DNA of 64,000 nt, taken from positions 23,404 through 87,403 of the forward strand of contig JASANC010002295.1 of NCBI GenBank assembly GCA_030248135.1. Direction: 5' to 3'. Below, piece after piece: positions 10,301-20,898 of this stretch. The DNA comes from Theristus sp. LFF4_11. Lineage: Eukaryota > Nematoda > Chromadorea > Monhysterida > Xyalidae. How positions within the stretch are numbered: position 1 is the first letter of the stretch; every line of letters begins with the position of its first letter. The notes under the pieces were generated by a model that saw only the letters and a list, made by a program, of their open reading frames with translations, was not told the DNA's origin and made no database searches. The position numbers were made by a program, and so were the translations under genes.

Positions 10301-12917
10301 CTTATTAAAATATTGCTGGCATAACACAGTGACCAATCAGCGAGCAGCGGGTAAAAAAAGGTTATGGAGATTTTGTCTCTGACGTTGCTCTGATGTCTAT
10401 ACTTATTACACACAAAACAGGACAGCATTTTTATTGTGTCGTTGGTTGTGGTTATTGGTTTCATTTGGTGGGTGGAGAAGATTATTTGAATGGCTGTGGA
10501 TTACATATTCATTCCGCGTTATAATAATATTGAGTTATTTCCACCCTTTTCCATGTTGTGCATTCGTACAATTTTCGGTGAAATCCTCTTATTGCTGTAC
10601 TTGCGTAAATCTTATTGGAAATATAAAGAATACATGCAACCAGCCAATTGAAGTAACATACACGTGAATTGTTTGTACGTGCGTGCATGTCACGGAAATA
10701 ACGTGGTGAACATGACAATAATACTGGGGACTTGAGTGTTGTGATGAATTGATATTTGCAGTAGTGAAAGGATATTGGGGACTGGAATACTGGATGTAAT
10801 TGCTGGTTCGAACTTTCTCAGCATCAGCCAGACAGTTATACTATTTTGGTTGTGTTTTTGTTGAGTGTCGTTTCATTTTTCAATGCGACTGGCTGAGTTT
10901 TCAAATGTGATCCACTGGTTGATCGTTACCAAACGAGTGTCCCGCACGCTGCCAATGAATACGCGCTTTTTGCGTTCAGCATTCAACGAACCACTATTGA
11001 TATATCGAGCCGCAGATCAAAATAAACAATCAGTGGCTTTGCCATGGAAACGACAGTTTTTTTTCACGTTTCTACAATTCCGATGTTTTTTTAGCAACCG
11101 GCGGCTGTGAAATTCGTGAAGGTACCGTCGAACGCGTATCTTTACGACGAGGAAACACTGGTGAAGGACGAGCGCTGGGACGACGGCGTTGAGGTCACCC
11201 ATGAGCAGTACAAGCTGGTGGTCGAACAGTGAGTTTGCTGAGCCATTGCCTAGGTGTGCTGTTCGTTTTGTTTTTTTTTGGCTGATTTTGCTCAACACGC
11301 CTTGCAGTTTTTCTTGTTGTGCCCGAACATAACATGCAGCTCGCTGATTGGCTGTATCCGTTCATGAATAGTGTGGTTGCTCGTCTATCGTGTCTGCGAT
11401 CGTATCGTTTCATAGCGCGATGAAAAGCATATTGTTATTGCTGTTGTTGATTGACGAACATCAGTTTTAGCTAGGCTAAAAATGCGCCAAGGAGTCGGAG
11501 TCATGAATTCGGAAATTTTCAGAATGAACGAAGAATTACGCGAGCAGGAGGCGGCGACGTCGACAGGCAGCCTTGGAGCAGTCGGCCACCCGATCATGGC
11601 AAATGGGGGTAGGAGGAAGTTTGGTTTTCTTGAAAAACTGACCATTCTGGAAGGCATAACTGACGAACCTGGTTTCGCATTCAGCTGAATGTTGGTTTCA
11701 CCCTGGTTGCTTTTCGGTCGTTGCAGTGAATCACCGTATTGGAGCTTTATTCGAACGTGTCGAACCGAAACGGCGTCATTTGCTGATGAACGCCTGATTG
11801 TCCATGTGTAGGCGCCATAAATTCAGTTTTGGGTCACCCAGCCCATTTACGTCCCCGTTTTATGACGCGACGGGATAGTCCTATTTCCTGTGTGGGTGAC
11901 AACTGACAACCGCATTGAGCACACATGACGTCACGTCTGTCCGAGACGTTCAAATGAAGAGGGTGGCTCAGCGAAGCTTGCCGTATGCCCGTGTTATGTT
12001 GTGCTGTCAAGCCGATTGCGTACATTTATGGTTTCTGTCGCCACTGTCATTGTGCCACTGTGCCATTCATATTCAGCACTGGTCAACTATGTGCCGTCGC
12101 ATCTTTCATCGGGCGATTTCATGCTCGGCGTGACCAACGTGCGCAAGTATTCGCAAGAGGACGAGGAGAAGACGGATGAGACTGAACAGCAGATGGCCAC
12201 TGATGGTTGGTTGATTGTCGTTGATTGATTGTGGTGCTTGCTTGATTGTCGGAGGGGATCAGATCAGATCAGGTAATGGCGTGCACGTCTGTCTGCGTTT
12301 CTGTGGTGGGGGGGGGGGAGTGCAAAGAAACAACTTCAAGTATTCGCGTTCATCATACCCGTGCGACGTGTGTGATGTAGTGTGCGTGGTGCTGGATTTG
12401 CGTGCGACACTACACAACCTGCCATGTTTCGCTTGATAGCGTCCGCGCACCACGTCACACCACACTGTCGTCCGGGTAGTGTGATAAAGCAAGCAGTGCT
12501 GGTTGCTGTATTGCGAACTTCGATTCTAGCCGTGCCTATTGGCTGCAAGATACCGTAAAGTCTTGCATATAAGGTCTCCTTATATAAATTTGAAAATCAA
12601 AAATTTCTGAAAAAAGGGGTTTGGGGTGGGGGGGGGGTTGGGGGGTGTGGGTTTTTTTTTTTTGGGGGGGGGGGGGTAATAACAATTATGCAATGTTGCA
12701 ATCCACGCACAAACACACAGGCTGCCACACGGTGCACGTGCGCCAGTGTATAGATGGTTTGCCAGTGTGTTTGGTTGTGGCCGCCGGTTAAAATGTGTAT
12801 TGGGGAAAGGGCACGGTTTTCGGTTTGGGAGATTTCAACGATCACTTTTTTTCAGTTGACGAACGCGGTGACGAATCGTTTTCACGTGCCGAACAGAACA
12901 CTGATTTGCTGTTTTGA
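2684..12917 (+). CDS. unrecognised about 1037-residue protein, 13 exons
   Basis: Exons joined by phase: 2684-2842 (end uncertain), 3153-3392, 3990-4347, 4955-5484, 5788-5999, 6131-6474, 6722-6900, 7189-7692, 7917-8093, 11095-11228, 11523-11608, 12077-12205, 12856-12917. All phases agree and sum to 1038 codons, ending ..NTDLLF and TGA. The product is rich in Ser, Thr, Pro, Arg and Gln with few hydrophobic stretches, so it looks like a disordered cytoplasmic scaffold; no transmembrane segment or catalytic motif is visible. Short ordered blocks are noted in the sub-entries. I do not recognise the family. The weakest joins are the end of exon 1 and the acceptor of exon 3. Exon 9 uses an assumed GTCAGT donor before a 3-kb intron that could hide further exons. 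Confidence 0.7.
2915..3095 (+). repeat. SINE-like repeat with tRNA-type B box, copy 1
   Basis: The sequence shares a series of blocks in the same order with 3580-3775: GCTA..AACC, AGAATGCC/AGAACGCC, ACACCCCTC, GGGGCTCGAT, GCTACCACCCAGGC. GGGGCTCGAT(T)CCC resembles a polymerase III B box and a weak A-box-like GAGCAGGGC lies upstream. It sits in intron 1 of the unrecognised gene. Divergence between the copies is substantial. Confidence 0.4.
3580..3775 (+). repeat. SINE-like repeat with tRNA-type B box, copy 2
   Basis: Second copy of the repeat at 2915. TAGGGCAGTGGG is a plausible A box and GGGGCTCGATTCCC a plausible B box about 60 bases further on. It lies in intron 2 of the unrecognised gene. 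A complete tRNA cloverleaf cannot be drawn, so this is not called a tRNA gene. Confidence 0.4.
4955..7692 (+). CDS. unrecognised protein, exons 4-8
   Basis: Exon 4 contains an Asn/Asp-rich run, TSSSELYFRQVDP and Pro-rich segments; exon 5 opens EPEFVRVQRRLRPV and includes a Ser/Pro run; exon 6 has an acidic tract (EHDNDHEDDDNESLLSEDD) followed by FYDVANAD; exon 7 has the basic-helical REMDRMMKEI; exon 8 is a 168-codon in-phase exon with NTTYTIVNRQKT and GTFTVREDSP. Donors at 5485, 6475 and 7693 are near-consensus GTATGC/GTGAGT. The EPEF-x-RV-x-RLR and acidic/FYDV blocks look like peptide-ligand segments of a cytoskeletal or phosphatase-associated adaptor, but that is inference only. Confidence 0.7.
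7105..7130. repeat. GT microsatellite
   Basis: A short run of GT dinucleotides interrupted by GC, in the intron before exon 8 of the unrecognised gene. Similar short CA/GT or GA runs occur near 45061, 58446 and 61293. Confidence 0.8.
7917..12917 (+). CDS. unrecognised protein, exons 9-13 (C-terminal conserved part)
   Basis: This is the most protein-like portion. Exon 9 has a likely coiled coil, ERQREMYEKMLNLIEEEDI, then FIASLREEINVVLEG. Exon 10 has FVKVPSNAYLYDEETLV and an acidic patch. Exons 11-12 contain YVPSHLSSGDFMLGVTNV and an acidic Glu/Asp tail. Exon 13 supplies the last residues, SFSRAEQNTDLLF. The phases of exons 10 to 13 (0/2, 1/1, 2/1, 2/stop) interlock exactly, which strongly supports these joins. 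The 3-kb intron 8094-11094 has no exon I can support. Confidence 0.72.
8094..11094 (+). other. 3-kb intron with no supported feature
   Basis: This AT-rich stretch lies between exons 9 and 10 of the unrecognised gene. It has CCAATCAG near 8270 and 10333 but no transposon ends or repeat copies I can define. A 165-codon minus-strand open frame at 8437-8934 has no recognisable domain and AT-driven composition, so it is not called. Confidence 0.5.
12608..12680. repeat. G-tract / T-tract block in last intron
   Basis: Consecutive runs of five to fourteen G separated by T or GTGTG lie in the last intron of the unrecognised gene. On the plus strand this could form a G-quadruplex in DNA or in the pre-mRNA. 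Homopolymer lengths may be unreliable. Confidence 0.7.
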
Positions 12918-14513
12918 AATTGATCACATCACATCCACAACGCACATCATAAAAGTCATCGATTTTTATTCACGTTTTGTGGTTTTTATTCAATTCAGTT
13001 TTTTTTTGTTGCACCACCGCCGACAATAATACAGCGTCTTCAGGTTGTTGGTCGCTGACTTAAAAGAAATAGCTACTTCCCTTTTTCAAGTTTATTCACT
13101 TTATCATGTCTTTTTGCACCCCAGATCCAGACGTCTTGGACATTGCAGATGCTCATTTTTTTATTTATTTTGTTTGTGATTCTGAAAAACACTACTGGAC
13201 GTAATTCACTTGTGTGTGGGAAGCAACTAGTTGTTTTCGTTGCTGGTTTGATTTTCCAATTTTTTTGGTTGCCACAAAAAACAAACTCGGAAAAGTTTGT
13301 GTCGCTCGCTTTGATTTGTAAAAATTTGTTCGGTGCTTTTTGCTTGCATTTGCGCGTCAATAGTTAATAATAGTATTGCCTTGAGATTCGCATTTGTTAT
13401 ACCTTTTTATAAGCTTTTTATCAGTAACAGTCGAACACACCGAGAAAAGCTGGTTGGTTGCTACTGTATGTTTGAACGGAGCACGCTCATTGGCTGCATC
13501 AGCCAGCAAGGTGCAGCTATGTTCCGCAGGTTATTTAAGCTGTGTTTTACTGTTATTGAACAATTCAAGACGCCACACGTGAACTTCAAAAGTTACGAAA
13601 TTTGTTTTTGATGTTATTTCATTCGTTGTAGTAATTGTGCTTGCTTCGATTTTCGGTTGTGTGGTTTTTGCGCTGTTTTTTTATGTTCTTTTGGATTCCC
13701 CATTTCTATGAAACAGGTTTGACTTTTTTGATGAGGATTCCACTTATTTCGTTTTTCGGCCAAAAAAAGCAATGAATTTATCACTGATACTGTGTATTTT
13801 TGCAAAATTTTCTGCAAATCGGTGACTTTATTTTGACTGCAAATGGTTTTTTATTTTGCGCTGCTTTGTAAAAAAGCTTTCCATATTTATTTTCCGTTGT
13901 GGTTTTTCCGTGATACGAACATTATTTTTGTTTTTTTTGTTGAAAAATATCGCTTTATCGTTTCGATTTTCACGCTTTCTGTGTGTGATTGTGACAGCAT
14001 TATGACCTTTGAATTCACTCCCAGTGTTCCATTTTATTTTGTTTTTATTTGAAATGAAATTATACGGTACATTTCAGTGTACTGCTCGTGTCAACTTCTG
14101 TTCCACGTTTTGTGCTGTTTCGTTTCAGTTTCTGTTCGAAGTTCATGTTTCCACGTCGATAAAAAACGTTTAGAGTTGCATGTCGCTTACTTGGCACTAA
14201 GCCACTGAATAACTGCAGCTTCTTGGTAGCTCCGGATCAGCCGCTGCACCACAAGTCCTGTGTCCACTTTTATGTGTCGTTTTTTTTGTTTCAGACGATT
14301 CGATTCATTTCAGTTACAATTTCCACTCACAAGTTTATAAGATAACACGTACGACAAGCTCAAGACTTCACACTATACGTCAATGCCTTTGCAGACATTT
14401 CCACTTGCAATGGCGTTTGAAAAACAAATACGAATCTAAATCTAGGCTACCTGTTCTATAACCCAGTACCTAAACACATTGCTACTGACAAGACGCGCTG
14501 AAAAACTCGCGTA
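12918..14513. other. 3' spacer with no supported gene
   Basis: AT-rich sequence downstream of the unrecognised gene. I find no exon-like GC-rich frame and no repeat family member. TTTTTATT-type runs and short frames only. Confidence 0.5.
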
Positions 14514-14962
14514 CCGTATTACCTCTATTAACCCCCCCCAAAATTAAACCCCCCCCCCCCAAAAAATAAACCCCCACCCCCTCGACAAGTTTCCAAATAA
14601 TCCCCCCCCCCAAAAATAATCCCCCATGGGGGATTATTGAAACCTGTTTGAAACACACCCAGCGAATTCAGTGGCTGGTTGCAGAGAAAATGATGAAATT
14701 GTGCTACCAAAGGCCCCAAATGGATGAGTTAATGGTAATTTCATAACAAAAGGCTGTTGTAAAAGGAAATTTCTATGTAGAGTAGAAGTTTCTGCGACTT
14801 CCTTCCTGCCATGGAAGGTATTTTTGCCATTTTGCCCACCCCAAAAAATGGTTTCCAAATAAACCCCCCCCCAAAATAAAGCCCCCCCCCAAAAATAAAC
14901 CCCCACCCCCAGAAGTCGCTGAAGAAATAAACCCCCATGGGGGTTTATTAGAGGTAATACGG
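14514..14962. mobile_element. C/G-rich TA-flanked MITE, copy 2
   Basis: Begins CCGTATTACCTC after TA and ends GGTAATACGG before TA. It contains the same core and the CCCCCATGGGGG palindrome as the other copies. The internal order (C-rich left part, core, C-rich right part) matches copies 1 and 4. Confidence 0.88.
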
Positions 14963-16307
14963 TATGTATCACAAGATTTAAATTATTTACACCGATTTGA
15001 ATATAGGAGTCGGTATGGTTTAAAAAATCTGTCAGCCAAGAACGCAATTGTACCATGCAGGTAACGTAAATCCCGTTGCAAACCTGCTTCGAGATCACTT
15101 TGGCTTGGAGTGGATCGTCACCTGATTTACGCGAAATGTTGCAGGAAACAAACACACCCTTTCTTGAAAATCAGGCGACTAAATGATTGGGCCATTGCAT
15201 CCGGCAGGTTTGCAGGGTGTTTCCGTATCGAGTGACGTCAACGCTTTACATCAATGCACATAATGACCATGACGTCATCGTCTGACAGGGTCTAGCAAAC
15301 AGACAATGCCAAAAACGGAAATACACATTCATATTTGAATAACGGAAAAAACTGAAAATAAAGCATAATCAACTCTGGTGATTCATCAAAACTAAAACAC
15401 CGAACTGCAATAAATAATTTCATAATTCGTGAATCGTGACACGAATACGACACCGACAAACAAGTGACTCGCGCTTCTTGGACACTGGAAAATGTTCATT
15501 TCGTTTCGGTTTCCGCTGTAAAATTTTGGTGCTTTTAAATTAGTGAACACAAAACGACGAAAAGGCCAAAACGACAACAAAAACGGCAAAATGGTTTTTT
15601 TGCAAATGGTTTTGCAACTGAAAAATTATGCACATGGCTTGTAGAAAAAGAAAGCACAAAGAAAGATTCGTAACCGGTAGAAAAGTAAAAATAAAACAGA
15701 TTCGAGAAAAAATCGCAGCACAAAAGCAAGTTAAAGAATAAAATTGTTGAAAAAGTTTGTTGAAAATTATGCTACATAGCTGTCCGTGAGAGCCGTGAAA
15801 CAAACCTGACCATCGCAAACTATCAAGCAACAAAACGTCTGATGTGCCAGCACCCAGCAATGATGTGATTCTGTCTGATAGGTGTTCCAATAAACAAAGT
15901 GCACACCATAAACAGTGCACATTTAGAAAAAGGGAAACAGAAAATATGACAGAATTAGAGACAGCTTCAGATCCAAAAACGGGGGTAAACACAATTTTTT
16001 CTGAAAACCAAAACGCTAAAACAACGTGCCATGCAACGAAATCTTTGAGCATCAACAAGCAGCATTATGCTCCACAGTCGTCGTAATTGACACCTGAAGC
16101 AAGCAAGTGTAGTTCGTTGTCTAAACTCTGTAGAAACACTTGATGACGACATCTCTTTCTGACAGGTCTAACAAACAGATGCCAAACACAATTGTTGTGC
16201 AACATCATACTGCAGCGAAAAATAATAAATTACGCCATTTGCACGCAGCTGAGGTTCCATTTTGTCGACAGCCAATTACAAATAAATGCTATTTACAACA
16301 ACACATA
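14963..16307. other. spacer between two MITEs, possible old repeat pair
   Basis: A block near 15265-15305 (GATGACGTCATCGTCTGACA, then AGCAAACAGACAATGCC) is matched loosely at 16141-16182 (GATGACGACATC.., TCTGACAGGTCTAACAAACAGATGCC region). This suggests a decayed duplicated element. A 172-codon minus-strand frame (15540-16058) is hydrophobic by T-rich composition and lacks motifs, so it is not called a gene. Confidence 0.4.
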
Positions 16308-16750
16308 CCGTATTACCTCTAATAAACCCCCATGGGGGTTTATTTCTTCAGCGACTTCTGGGGGTGGGGGTTTATTTTTTGGGGCGGGTTTATTTTGGGG
16401 GGGGGGTTATTTACAAACAAATTCTAGGGGTGGGGGTTTGTTGAAAAATGGCAAAAATACCTTGCATGGCAGGCAAGAAAGTCACAGAAACTTCTACTTT
16501 TCACAGAGATTTCCTTTTGTAACAGCCTTTTGTAATGAAATTACCACTAACTCATCCCTTTGGGGCCTTTGGTAGCACAATTTCACCAATGTCACTGCAT
16601 TCAGCCACTGAATTCGCTGGGTATGTGTTTCAAACAGGTTTCTAATAAACCCCCATGGGGGTTTATTTTTTTTGGGGGGGGGATTATTTGGAAACTTGTC
16701 GAGGGGGTGGGGGTTTATTTTTGGGGGGAGGTTTAATAGAGGCAATACGG
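16308..16750. mobile_element. C/G-rich TA-flanked MITE, copy 3 (opposite orientation)
   Basis: Starts CCGTATTACCTCTAAT after TA and ends AATACGG before TA. The core reads in the opposite direction to copies 1, 2 and 4. It lies about 1.3 kb from copy 2, making an inverted pair. Confidence 0.88.
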
Positions 16751-17240
16751 TATGCCAACTAAAAATTCAGCCGAACAACAACGAAAAACAAGTAAACACA
16801 CATTGAATAACGCTGAAGACAGTGCACTAAGAGACACGGGGTTGGCATTTTTGGTCTTACCGAGCTACCGTGATTTCCTATCAGTCGACTCTATTTCCAG
16901 AGAGTTCGATTTGACTGTAAAATAGATAAAAAAAATACTGGTGGCACCACTGATTTAATTTGAACCACTTGAATGCATGAAAAATTCCGAAGATTCTACC
17001 CAACCACAATGGTCGCATGAAACGAGTTCAATTCAGGTATAAATTCACTGCTGCGATCAGTGTTGCTTCTCAATTCAGTTGCTTCTCAACACCGGTTAGA
17101 ACTTTCCAAAGTCACCACGGCGAACAGTAAAAATAGTATCGTGAAAACAGCTAAATTAACGAAACGAAATATAACACAGAAGTACAGGCGAATCCTGGTC
17201 TGTTTGCTGGCACAAGCCTCAACATCAACAACAACGCTCG

Positions 17241-20200
17241 TTATATACCATGGGTGCAGTGCATGTCGCGTTCGTGGTGTTGCTCATCGGCATAGTCGAT
17301 GTCGTGCTTGATGTATGAGATGCCGGTGTTGTAGACGACCTGTACGGACGCGACGTAGACAACACGCAGCTGCGGTGGTAGCAGCCAGAAGTTCAGTGCC
17401 TGCGACGGGGGCCACACCATTAGGTCGAGCTGAAACGAACACAACACAGACAACATGCTAACATCCTCGTGAAATCATCTGTTCATTTCGTTTGTGGCTA
17501 AAGCGGCATTCATGAACCAGTATTTCGTGACGCGCAGCTGGTTTTAAAAAATATCTGCGGGGTCTCTAAATACTGCTTCATGAATGCCCCTTAAATGTGG
17601 TTTTTTGCAACTGCGATACCGAGCTCTTTCTTGTTATTTTTTCTTTCTATATAATTTCCATTTTGATGTTTTTGACCAATCAAACAGTAAACTACAGCAC
17701 AGCGTACTACAGTAAACTAACGGTTCTACAAACTACAGTAAACAACAAAAAAGCAGTTTAGGAAAGACACGAACGAGGTTTTCAGCTTCACAAAAAAAAC
17801 TCAAAACAAAAGAAACGTTAAACGTACCGCAGCGACATTGAAGAATTTCGACCTGTATTCACGCCAAATATCCGACAACCGGCTGCCCTGCTGTAACGAG
17901 ACGGCTGAAACAAAAAAAACGTGTTTCTTAGCTCCAACAACCAGCCAAAGCACTCAATGTTATGCGTTCATATTCAATTAAATGTTACACGCTGTTTCGG
18001 CTGCGGAAGAGTCGATAAAATACAAAGCAAAGGCGATCGGTAAGCAAGCGCTCCGTTCGACTGCAGGCAATCAGGCTCGTTGCACGCACAAAATGTGCGC
18101 TGATAATAATAAAATTTACTAAAATAATACAAAGCGAAATCTGAAATACGCACATAAGAAATAGCCGAACGAGAAGGCGGGACAAGAGCACCAATCGAAG
18201 AAGGTCTTGAGAAAGACGTCACGACCACGGCGGCCGGGGATCATGCGATCGAGAAACAGATACCAGAAATGATTCATGGGACCGAGCAGCATCGCCGAGT
18301 TGCCGACGCGCACTGAAAATGTTGAAAACGGGTACGTTAAATACAGAAAGTAACCTGCTTTAGGCTAAACCAGAGCGACCATTTCAAATAGGCGTTATCC
18401 ACAACGCCATTTTCTAATCCACGCTCCGGTTTCGCACGAACACACAGGAGAACGTGGCACACTAAATACCTTCAAAAATACCAAATGTTTCACCGGAGAA
18501 CATTTTATATTTTGCAAACTTTTTAGATTCTGCAAGTAGTATTTCGGTACGGGAAATTATTCCCATTGTTTCTGACGTTTGTATGTTGTGAACTCATCCC
18601 CCGTCTGTCGCACAAAGCTGCTCAAACCGAAAAAAACGGCAGCCCAGCGTGCGCCAACTGCATGCAGTTCTAAATAACCGCAAGCCACAAATAACATGCG
18701 TTAGCCGTTAACGACCGATGCAAAACAATTTTCATTAACACTGAAGGCGTGTGCATATCAACCATAAAACAGACACCCGTCGACAGGCTCAACCAAATGA
18801 CATTTTGTTGAAAATCGCTGAAAATTGGCTTCGTTTCACTTTTTATCGCCAACCCAGCTGCGTGTTTTCGAATGAAACAGTCTATCTAAGTTAGCACAGA
18901 CGTGAAAACAATAGTGATTGAGTGAAGTGAGACACCGAAACAGTGGTTCACTGGAAGTGAAAGTGAAGCGTGTTGTCTTGAAATCATATTTAGCGTTGAA
19001 AACTGCGTGTAATGAGTGGTTTGCGTGTCTCAACAAGGTTACCGATTTTTTGCGGCTGCATTTGAATTACATAAGCTGATTGGCCACACAAATTCACGCT
19101 CCGATGGCATAATCAGTTGAAACCTCGTGGTCGCTATTCTTCCTTCGGGTTTGAAACGTTCCTACTGATTACAACCGTTTTTATGACATTTTGTTCGTTT
19201 GCTCGCCGGCTGAATTGAAAACGAATACTACTGTATTTGGCTGAGAGTTGGTGGGACCATCTGAAACGCATGTCTACTCGTTAAACACATGTCGCCGTGC
19301 GTGCTTTTTTCCATGGGGAATAGAAAGTGGGAAAACAGCACAACAGCAAAACTGTCTCATCTCACTAATTGACTTTGTCACGTTACACACACCGCCGTCT
19401 CAGCGGAAAGTTTGCGATGAAAATTATTTTAGGTTCGGTTGAACTGTGTGAAATGCAAATGCGTGAATCATTAGTTGGACGTTGCAAAATGTGAAAACAG
19501 AATTTACACACGGATTCGTAACTGGTGCAACTGTGAGCTATTGGTGTCCTGTTTGAAGACGTCTTTTTAATTTTGAGTCTGCAGATGTGATGCGATTTCT
19601 CACACATCGCACATAATTTTCATTGTCGTTGCAGTTACAGACAGTTTTCTTAATACTTCAATCCCCAACATTATGGACATAACATGTGCTACGGGGAGGG
19701 GGGGGCGATGTAAAGATTTGTCCGCTCACGGGAAAAGTTCACTTCTAAAACGCTAAATGTGAATGCCAGTCTTTTTCATGCTCGAACACGAACGAACTTT
19801 CAACACGATGCATTAGACTTGCTCGACCGTACTGTTTCGGACAGCCAAAAACACGGCCAATAAAAAAAATGAAAATCTACTCAATCACCACAAGCCACCA
19901 CCCAAAACACCCCTAAAACTCACCCGTCCTCTGCCAGTCCCAATCGAGTTTGTACGTTGTTTTCACGACCACGGCGGCGGCGTCGTCGGCTGCTGACGTT
20001 GAGGCGCTCGGTTGCTGCTGTTCGTTTGTTAGAGCGGCGGCGGCGGTGGCATCATGCGCGAGGAAGCTGTGCGCGATCTTCTGCTGCAGCATGTCACCGA
20101 GACTCAGCAGCACGTAGCACGTGCCGGTGTTCGTCAGCAGCAGATATCTGCGAATGACACGACCATACAGTTTAAACTCGAAATCATATGCAATCGGTGT

Positions 20201-20898
20201 CGTCGTTGGCGGTCACGTGATGCATGCTTAATGTACGGAAATTGCTGTCGGAACGGAGTTTGGTCAAGAAAAAAAGGTTTTATTTCCGTTTTAAAATAGT
20301 TTTATCTCCGATTTTACTGAAGCACTAAGTTTCCATAACTCGGCCTTCGCAACCAATGAGAAATAGTGGAATAGGGATGGAGTCGGATCCGGTTCGGATT
20401 CCAGCGCCTAAAATTGGATCCGGATCCGGAGCAAATTTTCCGGATCCGGCCGGAACAGCCGAGACCCTAGCGTGAATTCAAGATGTTAATTCCACCGTTT
20501 CATAGCTGTTCAATGGTTTGACAAATTCGTTTCAGTGTTTTGTTGGTTTCGTTGTTGTGCATTTTGCATGTGATCAGTGAGCGTTGCTTTAGTTTAGTGT
20601 TCTGTTTTGGTTCACTTCACTTGGTTCACAGGTAATTGGTTCACTAATTTTGTCTTGAGTGGTAAACTGACATGCAGCAGCATCTCATCGCCCACATTAA
20701 AAAAACGTAACTGCCAACAATGTGTACGAACGAGAATCTGCGCGAACGAAACCGTTTTCAGCATTTTTTTAGAATTCAAAAAATTTGACTCACAGCGAGG
20801 AGAGCCAGCAGAACAATCGAGCGAGATAAACATAAAAACAGCAGGCAGAAACATAAAAACGCTAACTTGGAAAACAGCAGTTTCACGGAGAACACCAT
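17241..20898 (-). CDS. MPV17L2: Mpv17/PMP22 family membrane protein (MPV17L2-like)
   Basis: Five exons joined by phase: 20898-20867, 20147-19924, 18312-18154, 17904-17828, 17429-17241; 226 aa, against about 206 in human MPV17L2. The start MVFSVKLLFSKYLLLTNT matches the family N-terminus. Family hallmarks follow: LLSLGDMLQQ in helix 1, GPMNHFWYLFLDRMIPG, the IWREYRSKFFNV segment and WPPSQALNFWLLPPQLRVVY near the C-terminus. MPV17L2 proteins sit in the inner mitochondrial membrane and are linked to mitoribosome assembly; that role is inferred. An Ala/Asn/Gln-rich loop (about residues 38-70) is longer than usual. An in-frame upstream ATG at 21021 would add a basic, targeting-like leader; I prefer 20898 because it fits the family length. 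Confidence 0.88.
17499..17592. mobile_element. mini inverted-repeat element, GGCATTCATGAA family, copy 1
   Basis: The ends are AAGCGGCATTCATGAA and TTCATGAATGCCCCTT, enclosing about 60 bases with AGTATTT and AAATACT as inner arms. It lies in the last intron of the MPV17L2-like gene. Other copies are at 35083, 40914 and 62273. At under 100 bp it is almost all terminal inverted repeat. Confidence 0.7.

Noticed and set aside
15540..16058. 172-codon hydrophobic minus-strand frame
   Set aside because: Hydrophobicity comes from T-rich composition; no splice partners or motifs.
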